Notes under the pieces: model-generated
The model's database searches: none
Told to the model about the DNA's origin: nothing
The model's input: the letters and a program-made list of their open reading frames with translations, nothing else
Assembly (NCBI GenBank): GCA_902786355.1
Contig: CADABZ010000001.1
Span: 1-64,000 of the forward strand
Direction of reading: 5' to 3'
Source of the DNA: an uncultured Eubacteriales bacterium
Lineage (GTDB): Bacteria; Bacillota; Clostridia; Peptostreptococcales; Anaerovoracaceae
Length of the DNA: 64,000 bases
Position numbers and translations under genes: made by a program
In this document: in pieces, positions 24,845-34,799 of the stretch
How positions within the stretch are numbered: the stretch's first letter is position 1
Layout of the letters: every line of letters starts with the position of its first letter

Positions 24845-25534
24845 GTGAAGGAAGAATGCGGGATCCCTGTTGTCAATACTGGCATTGTGTACAATGGCAA
24901 TCCGGGCGAAGCTGAAGTCTTCAGAGTCATCCCTGAACAGAGAAAACCGTCAGTCCTGCTTCACGCATGCTGCGGGCCATGCTCGACATCCTGTGTCGAG
25001 AGACTGGCACCTGACTATTCTGTGACCGTGTACTATTATAATCCAAATATAACAGACAGGGAAGAATACTATTTGAGGCGTGATACACTGCTCCAGTTCA
25101 TCAGAGCATTCAATGAGGAGCACAAGGATACATACTACATCAACTACATCGAAGGTGAGTATGATCCTGAGCGGTATATAGCAAAATGCGGTCCTCTGGC
25201 TGATGAACCTGAAGGAGGAGCGAGATGCGATCTGTGTTTTGCGATGAGGCTTTCCGAGACGGCTCGCAAAGCGGGGGCAATGGGAGCTGACTATTTCACG
25301 ACTACGATGTCGGTGAGTCCGCACAAGAATTATGACAAGATCCGGACCCTCGGACTGTCACTCGAAGAAGAGACGAGCTCGAGATTCCTGGATGTGGATT
25401 TTAAGAAAAAGAACGGATTCGGAAGAAGCGTCGAGATGAGCAGGAAATACGGCCTGTACAGGCAGAATTTCTGCGGTTGTGAATACGCAAGAGCCGCCAT
25501 GAAAACGCATGATCAACTTTCGGGACGAAGATAA
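24845..25534 (+). CDS. queH: Epoxyqueuosine reductase QueH
   Basis: A 229-residue enzyme that reduces epoxyqueuosine in tRNA to queuosine (DUF208 family, non-orthologous to QueG). Motifs are LLHACCGPCST (vicinal Cys), YYNPNI, the GGARCDLCFAMRL Cys pair, MSVSPHKNYD, and the C-terminal YRQNFCGCEYA. The GTG start at 24845 is preferred because AAAGGAG sits five bases upstream; a GTG at 24830 would overlap that site. It has a structured leader and is followed by asnA 19 bp later. Tgt and QueA, the earlier enzymes of this pathway, are encoded at 46.9-49.3 kb. Confidence 0.93.
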   Translation: MKEECGIPVVNTGIVYNGNPGEAEVFRVIPEQRKPSVLLHACCGPCSTSCVERLAPDYSVTVYYYNPNITDREEYYLRRDTLLQFIRAFNEEHKDTYYINYIEGEYDPERYIAKCGPLADEPEGGARCDLCFAMRLSETARKAGAMGADYFTTTMSVSPHKNYDKIRTLGLSLEEETSSRFLDVDFKKKNGFGRSVEMSRKYGLYRQNFCGCEYARAAMKTHDQLSGRR

Positions 25535-25553
25535 TTATAAAAGGAGATTAGTT

Positions 25554-26564
25554 ATGAGCAAGCTGTACATTCCAAAGGGTTATTATCCTATCCTGGGTCC
25601 TACGGAGACTCAGAGAGCCATCAAGAGGGTCAAGGACCACTTCCAGAGAGAACTGGCTGATTCGCTCAATCTCGGCAGAGTGAGCGCACCGCTTTTTGTT
25701 ATCCCTGAATCCGGACTCAATGATAACCTCAACGGTTATGAGAGAAGAGTCGAATTCACGATCAAGGATATGGATGAGCAGAATGTAGAAGTCGTACAGT
25801 CTCTGGCAAAATGGAAGAGAATGGCGCTCGGAAGATACCAGAGCAAGCCGGGACGCGGTCTCTATACAGATATGAACGCTATCAGAAGAGATGAAGAGCT
25901 CGACAACATCCATTCTATATACGTCGATCAGTGGGACTGGGAGAAGGTCATCACAGCTGATCAGAGAAATGATGAATATCTTGAGCAGACTGTAAGGATC
26001 ATCTACAGATGCCTCAAGGATCTCGGCAACTACGTTGACGATCTGTATCCGGACATCAAGAACATTCTTCCTGACAAGATCAAATTCATCGACTCTCAGC
26101 AGCTCGAGGACTGGTATCCTGAGAACACCAGCAAAGAAAGAGAAAGATTCGCCGCAGAGGAATTTGGCGCTATTTTCGTAAAGAGGATAGGATGCAAGCT
26201 CAGATCAGGCAAGAAGCACGACGGAAGAGCTCCTGACTATGATGACTGGCAGCTCAACGGAGACATCATACTCTGGAACCCTGTTCTTGAAGATGCATTT
26301 GAGATCAGCTCGATGGGTATCCGTGTTGACTCAGAGTCCATGCTCCGTCAGCTCGAGCTCGATGACAAGATGGACAGAAAAGATCTTCCGTTCCATCAGG
26401 GAGTCATCAACAACGAGCTTCCACTGACTGTAGGCGGAGGAATCGGACAGAGCAGACTGTGCATGTACTTCCTGAAAAAAGCGCACATTGGCGAAGTTCA
26501 GGCTTCGGTATGGCCGGATGAAATGTACAAGGAATGCGCTGAGCACAACATCTTCTTACTGTAA
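25554..26564 (+). CDS. asnA: Aspartate-ammonia ligase (ammonia-dependent asparagine synthetase)
   Basis: A 336-residue AsnA, which makes asparagine from aspartate, ammonia and ATP and is related in fold to class II aminoacyl-tRNA synthetases. Recognisable segments are YIPKGYYPILGPTETQRAIK, RVEFTIKDMD, LAKWKRMALGRY, TDMNAIRRDE and the C-terminal GGGIGQSRLCMYFL. The ATG at 25554 has AAGGAG seven bases upstream. It forms an operon with queH, and a rho-independent terminator follows. Queuosine modifies tRNA-Asp and tRNA-Asn anticodons, so the pairing with queH may be meaningful (inference). Confidence 0.96.
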   Translation: MSKLYIPKGYYPILGPTETQRAIKRVKDHFQRELADSLNLGRVSAPLFVIPESGLNDNLNGYERRVEFTIKDMDEQNVEVVQSLAKWKRMALGRYQSKPGRGLYTDMNAIRRDEELDNIHSIYVDQWDWEKVITADQRNDEYLEQTVRIIYRCLKDLGNYVDDLYPDIKNILPDKIKFIDSQQLEDWYPENTSKERERFAAEEFGAIFVKRIGCKLRSGKKHDGRAPDYDDWQLNGDIILWNPVLEDAFEISSMGIRVDSESMLRQLELDDKMDRKDLPFHQGVINNELPLTVGGGIGQSRLCMYFLKKAHIGEVQASVWPDEMYKECAEHNIFLL

Positions 26565-26581
26565 TCACATTATCGTAAACT

Positions 26582-26613
26582 AACTGCTGCCTGACCAAAG
26601 GCAGCAGTTTTCA
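26582..26613 (+). terminator. Rho-independent terminator after asnA
   Basis: Perfect 11-bp stem (AACTGCTGCCT at 26582-26592, AGGCAGCAGTT at 26599-26609), 6-nt loop, short T-run. Confidence 0.88.
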
Positions 26614-26630
26614 CTAAAAGCGAGGTTCTG

Positions 26631-28613
26631 ATGCATTATATCGATGTAGTGATCGATAATAAAAGCAATAATACGGACAGTTTCTTCACCTACGCGGCGC
26701 CTGACGAGGTAGGAGTCGGCGCAAGGATCACCGTGCCGTTTGCGAGGAGGAAGAAGCCTGTCGACGCTTACTGTGTCAGGATCAACCCGGCACCTTCTTA
26801 TGATGCCAGCAAGATCAAGGAGATCGCTTCATATATCCCTGAGAGATCGCTCACACCTGAGATGATCGGGACAGCTGTATGGATGCGCAGGCGCTACGGA
26901 GTCAAATATATCGACGCGATCAAGATGTTCACTGTAGGCGGCAAGAAGGAGCCGGCACCTAAGGCTCATAAGATCACAGGACAGGATCCGGGATATGAGC
27001 TTTCTGAAGAACAGCAAAAAGCCGCCGAAAAGATATGCGCCTCAGTCAGGGCGAAAAAGTTCGGATCTTTTCTGATCAAAGGCGTAACCAACAGCGGCAA
27101 GACGGAAGTATACATGAGGACAGCTGAAGAAGTCCTCGAAATGGGGCGTTCAGTCATAGTGCTGCTTCCGGAGATAGCACTCGCAGAGCAGGTGAAGAGA
27201 AGGTTTTCCGAGAGATTTGGTGACAGCATGGTCGCGACGCTTCACAGCCGCCTGACTACGAGCGCGAAGCTCGGCGAGTGGCTCAGGATCAGAAGAGGCG
27301 AAGCGAGGATAGTCGTCGGGGCGAGGACATCAGTATTCGCTCCGCTTGAGGACATCGGTGCGATCATCATAGATGAAGAGCACGAGACGACATACAAATC
27401 CGACCACAATCCGAAGTACGAGACTGTGGATATCGCATACAAGAGAGCTTCAGCTCACAACGCCGTCCTCGTGATGGGAAGCGCGACACCTTCGGTCGCT
27501 TCCTACAGCAGAGCAGACAGCGGTGTCTATGAACTTCTCAGGATGGATCACCGCATAGGCACTAGCACGATGCCGGTGATCGAGACTGTGGATATGAAGG
27601 CTGAGATCAGAGCGGGCAATACAGGAGTCATCTCAAGAAGGCTCGCTGAGGAGACTGACAAAGCTCTGAAGCGTGGAGAGCAGGTCATCCTGTTTCTCAA
27701 CAGACGAGGTTTTTCGACACAGATACTCTGCCCGGACTGCGGATACAGGATGACATGTCCTGACTGCGGCATTTCTCTGACGTATCACAAGGCATTCAAT
27801 GCCGCGGTATGTCACTACTGCGGCAGGAAGTTCGAGCTGCCGGAGCGGTGCCCGGACTGCGGCAACCGTTTTATAAGGTATACAGGTGCAGGCACGGAAA
27901 AAGTCGAAGAGACCGTGCGGGAGCTCTGGCCGGATGCGAAGGTGTCGAGGTTCGATCTCGACACAGCTTCGAAGACAGACGATGCAGGATCGGTTATCGA
28001 AGACTTCCAGAAGGGCAAAACAGACATACTAGTCGGGACGCAGATCCTCGCCAAGGGACTGGATTTTCGCAATGTCGGGCTGGTCGGTATCATCAACGCA
28101 GATGTCAGCCTGAATATCCCTGATTACAGGTCTTCAGAGCGGACTTTCCAGCTCATAACTCAGGTGGCCGGAAGGGCCGGAAGGGCCGGAGGAGAGAGCC
28201 GCGTGCTCATCCAGACATATGAGCCTGACAGCGATGTTATAAGAGAGGCGGCTTCCGGCGATTATGAGTCTTTTTATCAATCTGAGCTGCTTCACAGAAA
28301 CATTATGAATTATCCGCCATTCTCTGATATAATAGCTGTCGGCTTTACATCAGAAGATGCGGATGAGGCTATGAGATATGCCGAATCGTTCAGAAAAAGG
28401 CTTGACGGGCTTAAGGACAGACCGCAGGATGCGGAGATCCTGAAAGTGAAGCTTGACGAGCGGAGAACGGACGGCAGGTACCGGGCCGGGTTCATCATCA
28501 AAGCCCCGCACGGAAGCAGAGGCGGTTTTATCAGCGAATACATGGAATGCCGCGACAGGATGATCGCAGCCAAGTCAGATGTGTTCATAGACATAGATAT
28601 CAATCCGTATTAA
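26631..28613 (+). CDS. priA: Primosomal protein N' (replication restart helicase PriA)
   Basis: A 660-residue superfamily 2 helicase that reloads the replisome at stalled forks. Order: N-terminal DNA-binding domain, Walker A GVTNSGKTEVY (usual GVTGSGKTEVY), IIIDEEHETTYKS (DEEH box), GSATPSVAS, and the zinc-binding region with eight cysteines (CPDCGYRMTCPDCG, CHYCG, CPDCG). Helicase motifs V and VI follow (GTQILAKGLDFRNV, QVAGRAGRAG). It is shorter than the 730-800-residue average because the N-terminal domain is compact (about 120 residues before the helicase core). It is first of a conserved series: priA-def-fmt-yugP-rsmB-prpC-prkC-rsgA-rpe. Confidence 0.96.
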   Translation: MHYIDVVIDNKSNNTDSFFTYAAPDEVGVGARITVPFARRKKPVDAYCVRINPAPSYDASKIKEIASYIPERSLTPEMIGTAVWMRRRYGVKYIDAIKMFTVGGKKEPAPKAHKITGQDPGYELSEEQQKAAEKICASVRAKKFGSFLIKGVTNSGKTEVYMRTAEEVLEMGRSVIVLLPEIALAEQVKRRFSERFGDSMVATLHSRLTTSAKLGEWLRIRRGEARIVVGARTSVFAPLEDIGAIIIDEEHETTYKSDHNPKYETVDIAYKRASAHNAVLVMGSATPSVASYSRADSGVYELLRMDHRIGTSTMPVIETVDMKAEIRAGNTGVISRRLAEETDKALKRGEQVILFLNRRGFSTQILCPDCGYRMTCPDCGISLTYHKAFNAAVCHYCGRKFELPERCPDCGNRFIRYTGAGTEKVEETVRELWPDAKVSRFDLDTASKTDDAGSVIEDFQKGKTDILVGTQILAKGLDFRNVGLVGIINADVSLNIPDYRSSERTFQLITQVAGRAGRAGGESRVLIQTYEPDSDVIREAASGDYESFYQSELLHRNIMNYPPFSDIIAVGFTSEDADEAMRYAESFRKRLDGLKDRPQDAEILKVKLDERRTDGRYRAGFIIKAPHGSRGGFISEYMECRDRMIAAKSDVFIDIDINPY

Positions 28614-28627
28614 TTTAAGGAGAACAG

Positions 28628-29173
28628 ATGGCACTTAGGAATATTACAGTCAAAGGGGATGAGATCCTCACCAAGAAATGCAAGACGATCAAGGCTATCA
28701 CGCCAAGGATCCGTGTCCTCGCTGAGGATATGGTAGAGACGATGCTCGCAGCTGACGGAGTCGGGATCGCTGCACCTCAGGTAGGAGTCATGAAGAGAAT
28801 GTTCGTGGCTATGCCTCACGTGGAGTCCGGGGACGAATCCATCAGAAACAAGATCTACTATATGATCAACCCTGAGATCACTTACAGAGAAGGAACCCAG
28901 GAATCCAGCGAGGGATGCCTTTCTGTCCCGGGATATATGGGCCTTGTAGACAGACCTGAGAAGATCAGGATCAAAGCGACAGACCTTGACGGCAACGAGC
29001 AGGAATATGAATTTGAGGGCTTTGAAGCTACTGTCTTCTGCCACGAGTACGATCACCTTGACGGCATCCTCTATTCGGATATCGCCAAAGAGATGATGAC
29101 TGCTGAGGAATATGCGAAGAGACTTGAAGAAGTCAAAAATGAGCACGCAGGAGAGGAAGCTGCCAATGAGTGA
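28628..29173 (+). CDS. def: Peptide deformylase
   Basis: A 181-residue metalloenzyme removing the N-formyl group from nascent proteins. The three motifs are GVGIAAPQVG, EGCLSVPG (metal Cys) and HEYDH (metal His pair and catalytic Glu). AAGGAGA lies seven bases upstream. It is 14 bp after priA and overlaps fmt by 8 bp, coupling the enzyme that removes the formyl group to the one that adds it. The acidic helical C-terminal tail is longer than in E. coli Def. Confidence 0.96.
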   Translation: MALRNITVKGDEILTKKCKTIKAITPRIRVLAEDMVETMLAADGVGIAAPQVGVMKRMFVAMPHVESGDESIRNKIYYMINPEITYREGTQESSEGCLSVPGYMGLVDRPEKIRIKATDLDGNEQEYEFEGFEATVFCHEYDHLDGILYSDIAKEMMTAEEYAKRLEEVKNEHAGEEAANE

Positions 29174-30140
29174 TAACAGAGAAAACGTAAGTAACGGCGG
29201 CCTGAGAATCGTCTTCATGGGTACGCCGGAATTCGCCGCGTGCTCTCTCAAAGCTCTGATCGATGCCGGCTATGAGATCCCGCTCGTGATCACGCAGCCG
29301 GACAGGAAGGGCAACAGAAACAAGATGATCCTTTCTGCCGTAAAACAGCTTGCGCTGGATGCCGGCCTTGAGATCGCGCAGCCTGTAAGGATCAGAAGAG
29401 ACGCTGAGCTGATCGCCAGGATCCGTGAAATAGCGCCGGATATGATAGTAGTCGCTTCTTTTGGCCAGATACTGCCACGCTCTGTGCTTGATATCCCGAG
29501 GCTCGGATGCATCAACGTGCACGGATCGCTCCTGCCGATGCTCAGAGGAGCATCTCCGATGCAGGGCGCCATCCTTGCAGGACATGATGAGTCCGGAGTC
29601 ACCATCATGAGGATGGAAGAAGGACTCGACACAGGCGACATGATCAGCAAGGTCGCATGCGACATCCGCGGAAAGGACATCACGGAGGTCGGGACTATAC
29701 TTGCTGAAGCGGGCGCAGCACTCCTAACAGAGACGATACCTCACATAGCCGACGGAACGGCTGTTTATGAAAAACAGGATGAGAGTCTGTCGAGTTATGC
29801 TAAAATGATAAACAAGAAAGACGGCATGACGGATTTCTCGGAGCCGGCTGATGTGATAGAGCGAAAGATAAGAGCTTATCTCGACTGGCCGACATGCTAC
29901 AGTTATCTCGATGGACTTCAGGTGAAGTTCTTCAGAGCGGATGCTCTTATGGACGAGCAGCCTGACGGAGAGCCGGGAACTGTCAGCGCGACGGGAAAGA
30001 ATTTTTACACTATTAATTGCGGAGAAGGCAAGCTCAGAGTGTATGAGCAGCAGCTTCAGGGCAAGAAGAGAATGGGTGCCGGGGACTTCATGAGAGGGCA
30101 CCAGCTGAGACCGGGAGACAGGTTCACTGTTCCGGAATAG
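29166..30140 (+). CDS. fmt: Methionyl-tRNA formyltransferase
   Basis: A 324-residue enzyme that formylates initiator Met-tRNA from 10-formyl-THF. The start at 29166 (MSDNREN) is preferred to the upstream in-frame ATG at 29112 inside def. Motifs are IVFMGTPEFAA, VVASFGQILP, NVHGSLLPMLRGASPMQGAI (catalytic Asn and His; Gly replaces the usual Ala after His) and GLDTGDM (catalytic Asp). The C-terminal oligonucleotide-binding-like domain begins near residue 205. The order def-fmt is conserved across Firmicutes. Confidence 0.95.
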   Translation: MSDNRENVSNGGLRIVFMGTPEFAACSLKALIDAGYEIPLVITQPDRKGNRNKMILSAVKQLALDAGLEIAQPVRIRRDAELIARIREIAPDMIVVASFGQILPRSVLDIPRLGCINVHGSLLPMLRGASPMQGAILAGHDESGVTIMRMEEGLDTGDMISKVACDIRGKDITEVGTILAEAGAALLTETIPHIADGTAVYEKQDESLSSYAKMINKKDGMTDFSEPADVIERKIRAYLDWPTCYSYLDGLQVKFFRADALMDEQPDGEPGTVSATGKNFYTINCGEGKLRVYEQQLQGKKRMGAGDFMRGHQLRPGDRFTVPE

Positions 30141-30151
30141 GAGGAAAGACT

Positions 30152-30859
30152 ATGTATTATTACTACGATTATACCTGGATCGTCCTTCTGCCTGCGATGA
30201 TCTTCACGTTCATTACGCAGGCCAGGATCAGCAGCGCTTACAGGAATTATTCACGTATTCGTATCAGCACGGGGATCACCGGCGCCGAGGCGGCAAGGCG
30301 GATGATGGATGCGAACGGGCTGTCAGGAGTCACTATCAATATACTCAAAACAGGCAACTCGCTGACTAATTTCTACGATCCGAAGACCAAGACCCTCAAT
30401 CTTTCGAAAGATGTGTATTCATCGAATTCGATCGCTTCGGTATGTATTGCATGCCATGAGGTGGGTCACGCTATCCAGGATGCAACACACTATGCGCCGC
30501 TTGCTTTCAGAAACGGCATAGTTCCTTTTGTCAATCTGACTCAGATGTTATCCTGGCCGCTGATCTTCTTCGGACTGATCATGTCAACTGTTTCGCCGTA
30601 TGGAAGCCTTATGTTCACGATAGGTGTCGTATGCTTCCTCTTCGTCATCCTCTTCCATCTCGTGACTCTGCCTGTGGAGTTCAATGCTTCCAACAGAGCT
30701 CTCGAACAGATGAGGCTGCTTAAAATGTGCAATGAAGATGATTATATCGGCTCAAGGGATGTTCTCAGAGCCGCTGCAATGACTTATGTAGCAGCACTGG
30801 CAACAGCGGTCGCCAGCCTTCTGAGAATTCTGCTTTTAGCAGGCGGCAGGAGGAGATAA
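30152..30859 (+). CDS. YugP-type zinc membrane metallopeptidase
   Basis: A 235-residue membrane protein of family PF04298. It has an N-terminal membrane segment, the metallopeptidase motif HEVGH (in VCIACHEVGHAIQDA) followed downstream by the expected Glu-containing PVEFNASNRALEQ, and two further hydrophobic hairpins (about 130-170 and 210-230). The substrate is unknown. The location between fmt and rsmB is the usual one in Clostridia. Ribosome binding site TAGGAGGAA. Confidence 0.92.
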   Translation: MYYYYDYTWIVLLPAMIFTFITQARISSAYRNYSRIRISTGITGAEAARRMMDANGLSGVTINILKTGNSLTNFYDPKTKTLNLSKDVYSSNSIASVCIACHEVGHAIQDATHYAPLAFRNGIVPFVNLTQMLSWPLIFFGLIMSTVSPYGSLMFTIGVVCFLFVILFHLVTLPVEFNASNRALEQMRLLKMCNEDDYIGSRDVLRAAAMTYVAALATAVASLLRILLLAGGRRR

Positions 30860-30863
30860 GGAC

Positions 30864-32237
30864 TTGTCAGTAGACTGGTTGACAGCTTTTGAAGCTCTTA
30901 AGAGCGTATATGCAGACGGTGCATATTCGAATATGGCATTGAATGAAGCTATCCCGCGCCATAGAGGCTGCCGGGATAGCTTTGTCAGGTCTATGGTAAA
31001 AGGCACGATAAGGCAGACTCTGACTCTCGACTGCATCATAGACAGGCTCGCGAAGAGCGGCGTGTCGAGCATCAAGATCAGGACTCTCATCATTCTCAGG
31101 ATGGGCCTCTATGCTCTCAGAGAGATGGATTCCGTGCCTGACCACGCTGCCGTATCCGAGGCGGTCAGTCTCGCGCGCAAAACAGCCAGAGGCACGGACC
31201 GCTTCATCAACGCAGTGCTGAGATCATATATCCGTAATCGCAACGAGTATGAGGTGAGCAGCGCTGAGCCGCCGTTCATAGCTGAAATAAAAGATAAGTA
31301 CAAGAGGCTTTCGGTAAAATACTCATTTCCGGTCTCTCTGGTCAGAAGGATATCTGATCAGTACGGCGATGAGGCTGAATCTATACTGAAAGGGCTCAAT
31401 ACACCGCCTCCTGTTATCCTCAGACCTAATACTCTGAAGACAACAGCAGAAGAGCTTGCGAAGGCACTTGAAGACAGAGGTATAAGCACTGAGGTTATAG
31501 AATTGTCTGACGATGCCGGCGCGGGTGCTGAATCTGCAGTGGATCATGGACATGACGATGCCGGCGCAGATATCAAAGCTGTAGCTGTGCATGGCGGCAG
31601 TATCATAGGCTCTGATCTGTACAGGGAAGGCATGTTCACTGTTCAGAGCCTTTCATCTATGATGGCAGTGAGAGCACTGTGCCCGAAGAAGGGCAGCACT
31701 GTCCTGGATATGTGTGCTGCGCCAGGCGGCAAGACTACAATGATGGCTGAGATGATGGGCAATGAAGGCAGGATCACAGCATGTGATGTGTATGGGCACA
31801 GGCTCGAACTGATCGAGGCAGCTGCCGCAAGGCTGGGCATCGGGATCATTGAGACGCGCCTTGCGGACGGCACATCGGCTGATCCTTCGATGGATGCTCA
31901 GTATGATTATGTGCTCTGCGATGTGCCGTGCTCCGGTCTCGGGGTCATGAGCACTAAGCCGGAGATCCGCCTCAAAGCCGACGAAGAAGACGAGGACCGG
32001 AGCCAGCTGCCGGATATACAGCTTTCCATACTTAGAAATGCACTCAGATATGCAAGACCGGGCGGGCGGATATGCTACTCGACCTGCACACTTGACAGAG
32101 ACGAGAACGAAGGAGTCATCAAAAGACTCGAGACAGAAGGCCATACTTTTGGGCGTATTGTTGAAATGCGTACAATTTTGCCATATAATAACGTGATAGG
32201 ATTTTATTATTGTATAATTGAGAAGAGTTTGCAGTAA
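30864..32237 (+). CDS. rsmB: 16S rRNA (cytosine-967-C5)-methyltransferase
   Basis: A 457-residue RsmB/Sun protein. The N-terminal NusB-like RNA-binding domain (about 1-130) is followed by a SAM-dependent methyltransferase with CAAPGGKT, DVPCSGLG (catalytic Cys) and the CYSTCT motif near the end (second Cys). The TTG start at 30864 follows AGGAGGAG; no better start is nearby. A non-conserved insert of about 35 residues (around 212-245) contains a 45-bp in-frame duplication (DDAGA). It lies 4 bp after the YugP-like gene and 50 bp before prpC. Confidence 0.94.
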   Translation: MSVDWLTAFEALKSVYADGAYSNMALNEAIPRHRGCRDSFVRSMVKGTIRQTLTLDCIIDRLAKSGVSSIKIRTLIILRMGLYALREMDSVPDHAAVSEAVSLARKTARGTDRFINAVLRSYIRNRNEYEVSSAEPPFIAEIKDKYKRLSVKYSFPVSLVRRISDQYGDEAESILKGLNTPPPVILRPNTLKTTAEELAKALEDRGISTEVIELSDDAGAGAESAVDHGHDDAGADIKAVAVHGGSIIGSDLYREGMFTVQSLSSMMAVRALCPKKGSTVLDMCAAPGGKTTMMAEMMGNEGRITACDVYGHRLELIEAAAARLGIGIIETRLADGTSADPSMDAQYDYVLCDVPCSGLGVMSTKPEIRLKADEEDEDRSQLPDIQLSILRNALRYARPGGRICYSTCTLDRDENEGVIKRLETEGHTFGRIVEMRTILPYNNVIGFYYCIIEKSLQ

Positions 32238-32287
32238 TCAGCAGACTCGCAGGAACACACTACATAATTATACGGGAAAGGTTTTTT

Positions 32288-33022
32288 ATGAGAATTGGTT
32301 ATATGACTGATGGCGGCAGGAGAAGGCCGATCAACGAAGATGCCGTCAAAGTGCTGGAAGATGTCAACTTCTACATGCTCGCAGACGGAGTCGGAGGCAA
32401 CAGATCAGGAGAGATCGCCAGCCAGTCAGCACTGGATGCACTTGAAAAGTTTATCAGACACAATCCGCCGGAATGGCTGGAGAGCCGTGATGAGATATTC
32501 AGATATCTCAGAGCCGCAGTCAGATACGTCAATCAGTTCATTATAAGGCTGTCAGAATCCAAGCCTCAGTACAGCGGAATGGCAACGACACTTGTTTTCG
32601 CGTACATCAGAGACAAGGAAATGTACGTAGCCAACGTCGGAGACAGCAGGGTCTATCTTATCCATGACGGATTGATACAGCAGATCACTGATGACCACAC
32701 TTACGTCAATGACCTTGTCAAGATGGGCGCGATCACCAGAGAAGACGCTCAGCACCACGCAAGGAAGAATGTGATCACAAGAGCTATAGGTGCCAATGCC
32801 AATAATGAGCCTGACTGCTTCAGTGTTCCTGTTGCAAAGGGAGACAGAGTGCTTTTGTGCAGTGATGGTCTCTACGATGAAGTGGATGACATGGCTATCC
32901 TGAACACAGTGTCCAGATTTGAAGATATGATGATATGCGCAGAAGATCTTATCTCGATTGCGAACGAAAACGGAGGTAACGACAACATCTCCGTAATATG
33001 CGTAAATTTAGCGGAGGACTGA
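32288..33022 (+). CDS. prpC: PP2C-type serine/threonine phosphatase (PrpC/Stp)
   Basis: A 244-residue protein phosphatase that reverses PrkC phosphorylation. Metal-binding motifs are in place: RPINEDAV, LADGVGGNRSGE, GMATTLV, VGDSRVYL, LCSDGLYDEVDD and GNDNISVI. The length is that of Bacillus PrpC. Ribosome binding site AAAGG. It lies 4 bp upstream of prkC, the standard phosphatase-kinase pair. Confidence 0.95.
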   Translation: MRIGYMTDGGRRRPINEDAVKVLEDVNFYMLADGVGGNRSGEIASQSALDALEKFIRHNPPEWLESRDEIFRYLRAAVRYVNQFIIRLSESKPQYSGMATTLVFAYIRDKEMYVANVGDSRVYLIHDGLIQQITDDHTYVNDLVKMGAITREDAQHHARKNVITRAIGANANNEPDCFSVPVAKGDRVLLCSDGLYDEVDDMAILNTVSRFEDMMICAEDLISIANENGGNDNISVICVNLAED

Positions 33023-33026
33023 TCAT

Positions 33027-34784
33027 ATGAGCAGCAGATTACTTTCAGGCCGATATGAGCTTCTTGAGAAGATCGGCGACGGCGGTATGGCTGTAGTATA
33101 TAAGGGGAGAGACAGACTTCTTAACAGATTTATCGCAGTCAAGATACTCAGACCGGAATTTACCAAGGATGCTACATTCGTCGAGAATTTCAAGAGAGAA
33201 TCCCAGGCGGCAGCCGGGCTCTCTCATCCTAATATCGTAGGTGTCTACGATGTAGGCAGAGAAGGCAACATCAACTACATAGTAATGGAGCTTATTGAGG
33301 GTCATACTCTCAATGACATCATCGAGGAAGAAGCTCCGATGGATTACAGAAAGGTGATCGATATAAGCAAGCAGGTCGCTGCGGCTCTTCGTATCGCTCA
33401 CAAGAACAAGATAATCCACAGAGACGTCAAGCCTCACAACATCATGATCACCAACGACGGTGTTGTAAAACTTGCTGACTTCGGTATCGCAAGAGCTGTC
33501 AATGACGCAACTCTTTCGACAGGCAGCAAGATCGTCGGCTCGGTACACTATTTTTCACCTGAGCAGGCAAGAGGCAACTACGTCGATGAGAGATCGGATA
33601 TCTATTCTCTCGGTATCGTAATGTATGAGATGCTGACAGGCAAAGTTCCGTTCGACGGCGAAAACCCTGTCACAGTAGCTCTCAAGCACATCAACGAGGA
33701 GATCGTTCCTCCGTCAGAGCTTGTCGACGGTATCCCGCCGATGCTCGAAAGATGTGTCATGAAGGCTACCAGCAAGTATCAGACTAACAGATACGCCAAC
33801 GCTGATGAGCTTATTGAGGACCTCAACAACATCTCATTCGTTACCAACGTTGCCGGAGATTCCGTATTCGCATCTTCTGACTATATAGAGAAAAGCAAAA
33901 AGCGCAAGGCGCTCGAGGAAAGCGAAGAAAACGGCGGACAGGGCGGCAAGAAGAAAAAGAAGAAGAACAAAGCTCTTCCGGTCATAATCGCCCTGGTCCT
34001 GATCCTTCTTGCGGGCGGCGGATACTTCGCAGCATGGAAGATGGGAGTTTTCTCAGATACCAAGCCTGCGCCTGATCTGCTCGGCAAGACTGTCGAGGAA
34101 GCTCAGGCCATCGCACAGGAGGAAGGCTTTACCATCAAGCAGGGCAAGGATATCTACTCCAACGACTATCCGGAAGGCAAGATCTGCACTCAGGATCCAG
34201 AACCGGGTGCCGAGGCGCCTAAGGAAGGAACGATCACGATCCATGTTTCCAAGGGAAGCAAGGAAGGCATGGTCCCTAATATAGTAGGTATGGATGAGGA
34301 TCAGGTCGAGGCATTCCTCGCTGAGTACGGATACAAGCTCGGAAATGTCAAGACGATCACAGACCCTGCGGATGAAGGCACAGTCCTCGAACAGGACCCT
34401 GTAGCAGGAACTCCTCTTGAGAAGGAAAGCAAGGTCAATATCGTCGTTTCTGACGGCAGAGGCACAGAAAAGGGAACAGTTCCTTCAGTTACAGGCCTGA
34501 CGCTTGAAGACGCCAAAATGCGCATCCTCGAGGAAGGTTTCGAGGTCGGACGTATCGACTACGACTGGGATAATTCGGTAGATAAGGGCTATGTCACTTA
34601 TCAGCAGTATCAGGCCAACTCGCTCCTCGACAAAGGCACGAGCATAGACATTACAGTCAGCTCCGGTCCGGAACCTGCGCCTGAGACACCGAAGAAAGAA
34701 GATGACAGCAGCACCGACGGCGATCAGCAATCGACTGATCAACCTGCAGAAGAGGGGGCAACTTCTCAGGAGCCGGGAGCATAG
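33027..34784 (+). CDS. prkC: PASTA-domain serine/threonine protein kinase (PrkC/StkP)
   Basis: A 585-residue membrane kinase that senses peptidoglycan fragments or lipid II and phosphorylates wall-synthesis, translation and stress proteins. Order: kinase domain about 9-270 (glycine loop IGDGGMAVVY, AVKIL lysine, HRDVKPHN, DFG, SPEQARG), a juxtamembrane basic stretch (GGKKKKKKNK), one membrane helix at about 317-337, then three PASTA repeats (about 345-415, 416-485, 490-555) and an acidic Thr/Ser-rich tail. The ribosome binding site (GGAGG) lies in the end of prpC. Confidence 0.96.
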   Translation: MSSRLLSGRYELLEKIGDGGMAVVYKGRDRLLNRFIAVKILRPEFTKDATFVENFKRESQAAAGLSHPNIVGVYDVGREGNINYIVMELIEGHTLNDIIEEEAPMDYRKVIDISKQVAAALRIAHKNKIIHRDVKPHNIMITNDGVVKLADFGIARAVNDATLSTGSKIVGSVHYFSPEQARGNYVDERSDIYSLGIVMYEMLTGKVPFDGENPVTVALKHINEEIVPPSELVDGIPPMLERCVMKATSKYQTNRYANADELIEDLNNISFVTNVAGDSVFASSDYIEKSKKRKALEESEENGGQGGKKKKKKNKALPVIIALVLILLAGGGYFAAWKMGVFSDTKPAPDLLGKTVEEAQAIAQEEGFTIKQGKDIYSNDYPEGKICTQDPEPGAEAPKEGTITIHVSKGSKEGMVPNIVGMDEDQVEAFLAEYGYKLGNVKTITDPADEGTVLEQDPVAGTPLEKESKVNIVVSDGRGTEKGTVPSVTGLTLEDAKMRILEEGFEVGRIDYDWDNSVDKGYVTYQQYQANSLLDKGTSIDITVSSGPEPAPETPKKEDDSSTDGDQQSTDQPAEEGATSQEPGA

Positions 34785-34799
34785 AGGGCGTAACCTGAT